A stretch of DNA of 6,443 bases from Chloroflexota bacterium. Lineage in GTDB: Bacteria; Chloroflexota; Limnocylindria; Limnocylindrales; CSP1-4. Both the position numbers and the translations under genes were made by a program. Each line of letters opens with the position of its first letter. The first letter of the stretch is position 1. Positions 6,369 to 6,443 of the stretch are shown one piece after another. Below the pieces are notes generated by a model. That model was not told the origin of the DNA. It worked only from the letters and a program-made list of their open reading frames with translations, and ran no database searches. The stretch is taken from the NCBI GenBank assembly GCA_005880805.1, contig VBFZ01000178.1, positions 1-6,443 of the forward strand, in the 5' to 3' direction.

Positions 6369-6427
6369 GCTTCGATCCGAGCTCCGGACTTGAGCTTCTG
6401 ACCTCGGGCCTGCGGTACGAAGCGGCT

Positions 6428-6443
6428 ATGGGATCGCAGAGGC
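6428..6443 (+). CDS. Possible first codons of a further gene (cut by window end)
   Basis: An ATG at 6428 opens a frame reading MGSQR before the window ends. A weak -10-like TACGAA (6416-6421) ends six bases before it, the same spacing as at pcm, and TTGAGC at 6390-6395 resembles a -35 box but lies 20 bases from it. Only five codons are visible, so nothing can be said about the product, and the call rests mainly on spacing. Confidence 0.25.

Noticed and set aside
6366..6398. TGAGCTTC direct repeat (6366-6373 and 6391-6398) after the deacetylase gene
   Set aside because: Two 8-base copies, one overlapping the stop codon, with no further copies seen and no symmetry or T-run. Probably chance.

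Overview
The window is a GC-rich (roughly 65-70 % by eye) bacterial chromosome segment with five intact protein-coding genes, all on the + strand, and probably the first codons of a sixth at the right edge. The mix suggests a Chloroflexota lineage (for example the Limnocylindria/Ellin6529 group) or a deep-branching actinobacterium. The grounds are a DUF5317-type membrane domain, a membrane-anchored HD-GYP protein, a GTG start, Pro/Ser-tailed acidic membrane proteins and apparently leaderless promoters. This placement is an inference from gene style, not a database match.

Layout: (1) 35-1528, a multi-pass membrane protein with a cytoplasmic HD-GYP cyclic-di-nucleotide phosphodiesterase domain; (2) 1607-3664, an unusual fusion of an N-terminal DUF5317-like membrane domain to a complete major-facilitator (MFS_3-like) transporter; (3) 3781-4410, a single-span protein with a very acidic N-terminal half and a Ser-Pro repeat tail; (4) 4506-5177, protein-L-isoaspartate O-methyltransferase (pcm); (5) 5268-6368, a PIG-L/LmbE-family zinc deacetylase with an enlarged middle region. 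A possible leaderless gene starts at 6428 and runs off the window. No stretch without a gene exceeds 120 bases.

How the genes relate: genes 1 and 2 are 78 bases apart with no visible promoter or terminator between them, so they may be one transcript joining second-messenger turnover and membrane transport. Gene 3 has its own leader with a -10-like box, a hairpin and a Shine-Dalgarno sequence. Genes 4 and 5 each carry a near-identical -10 box (GTATRCTCG) ending only 6-9 bases before the ATG, which points to separate, leaderless transcription. They look like housekeeping genes (protein repair, small-molecule deacetylation) rather than parts of one pathway.

I see no tRNA, rRNA, CRISPR array, insertion sequence, phage gene or recognisable defence system. 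The most notable items are the DUF5317-MFS fusion, the large insertion in the PIG-L enzyme, the polarised acidic/Ser-Pro membrane protein and the repeated leaderless-promoter pattern. Nothing here clearly amounts to a new multi-gene system.
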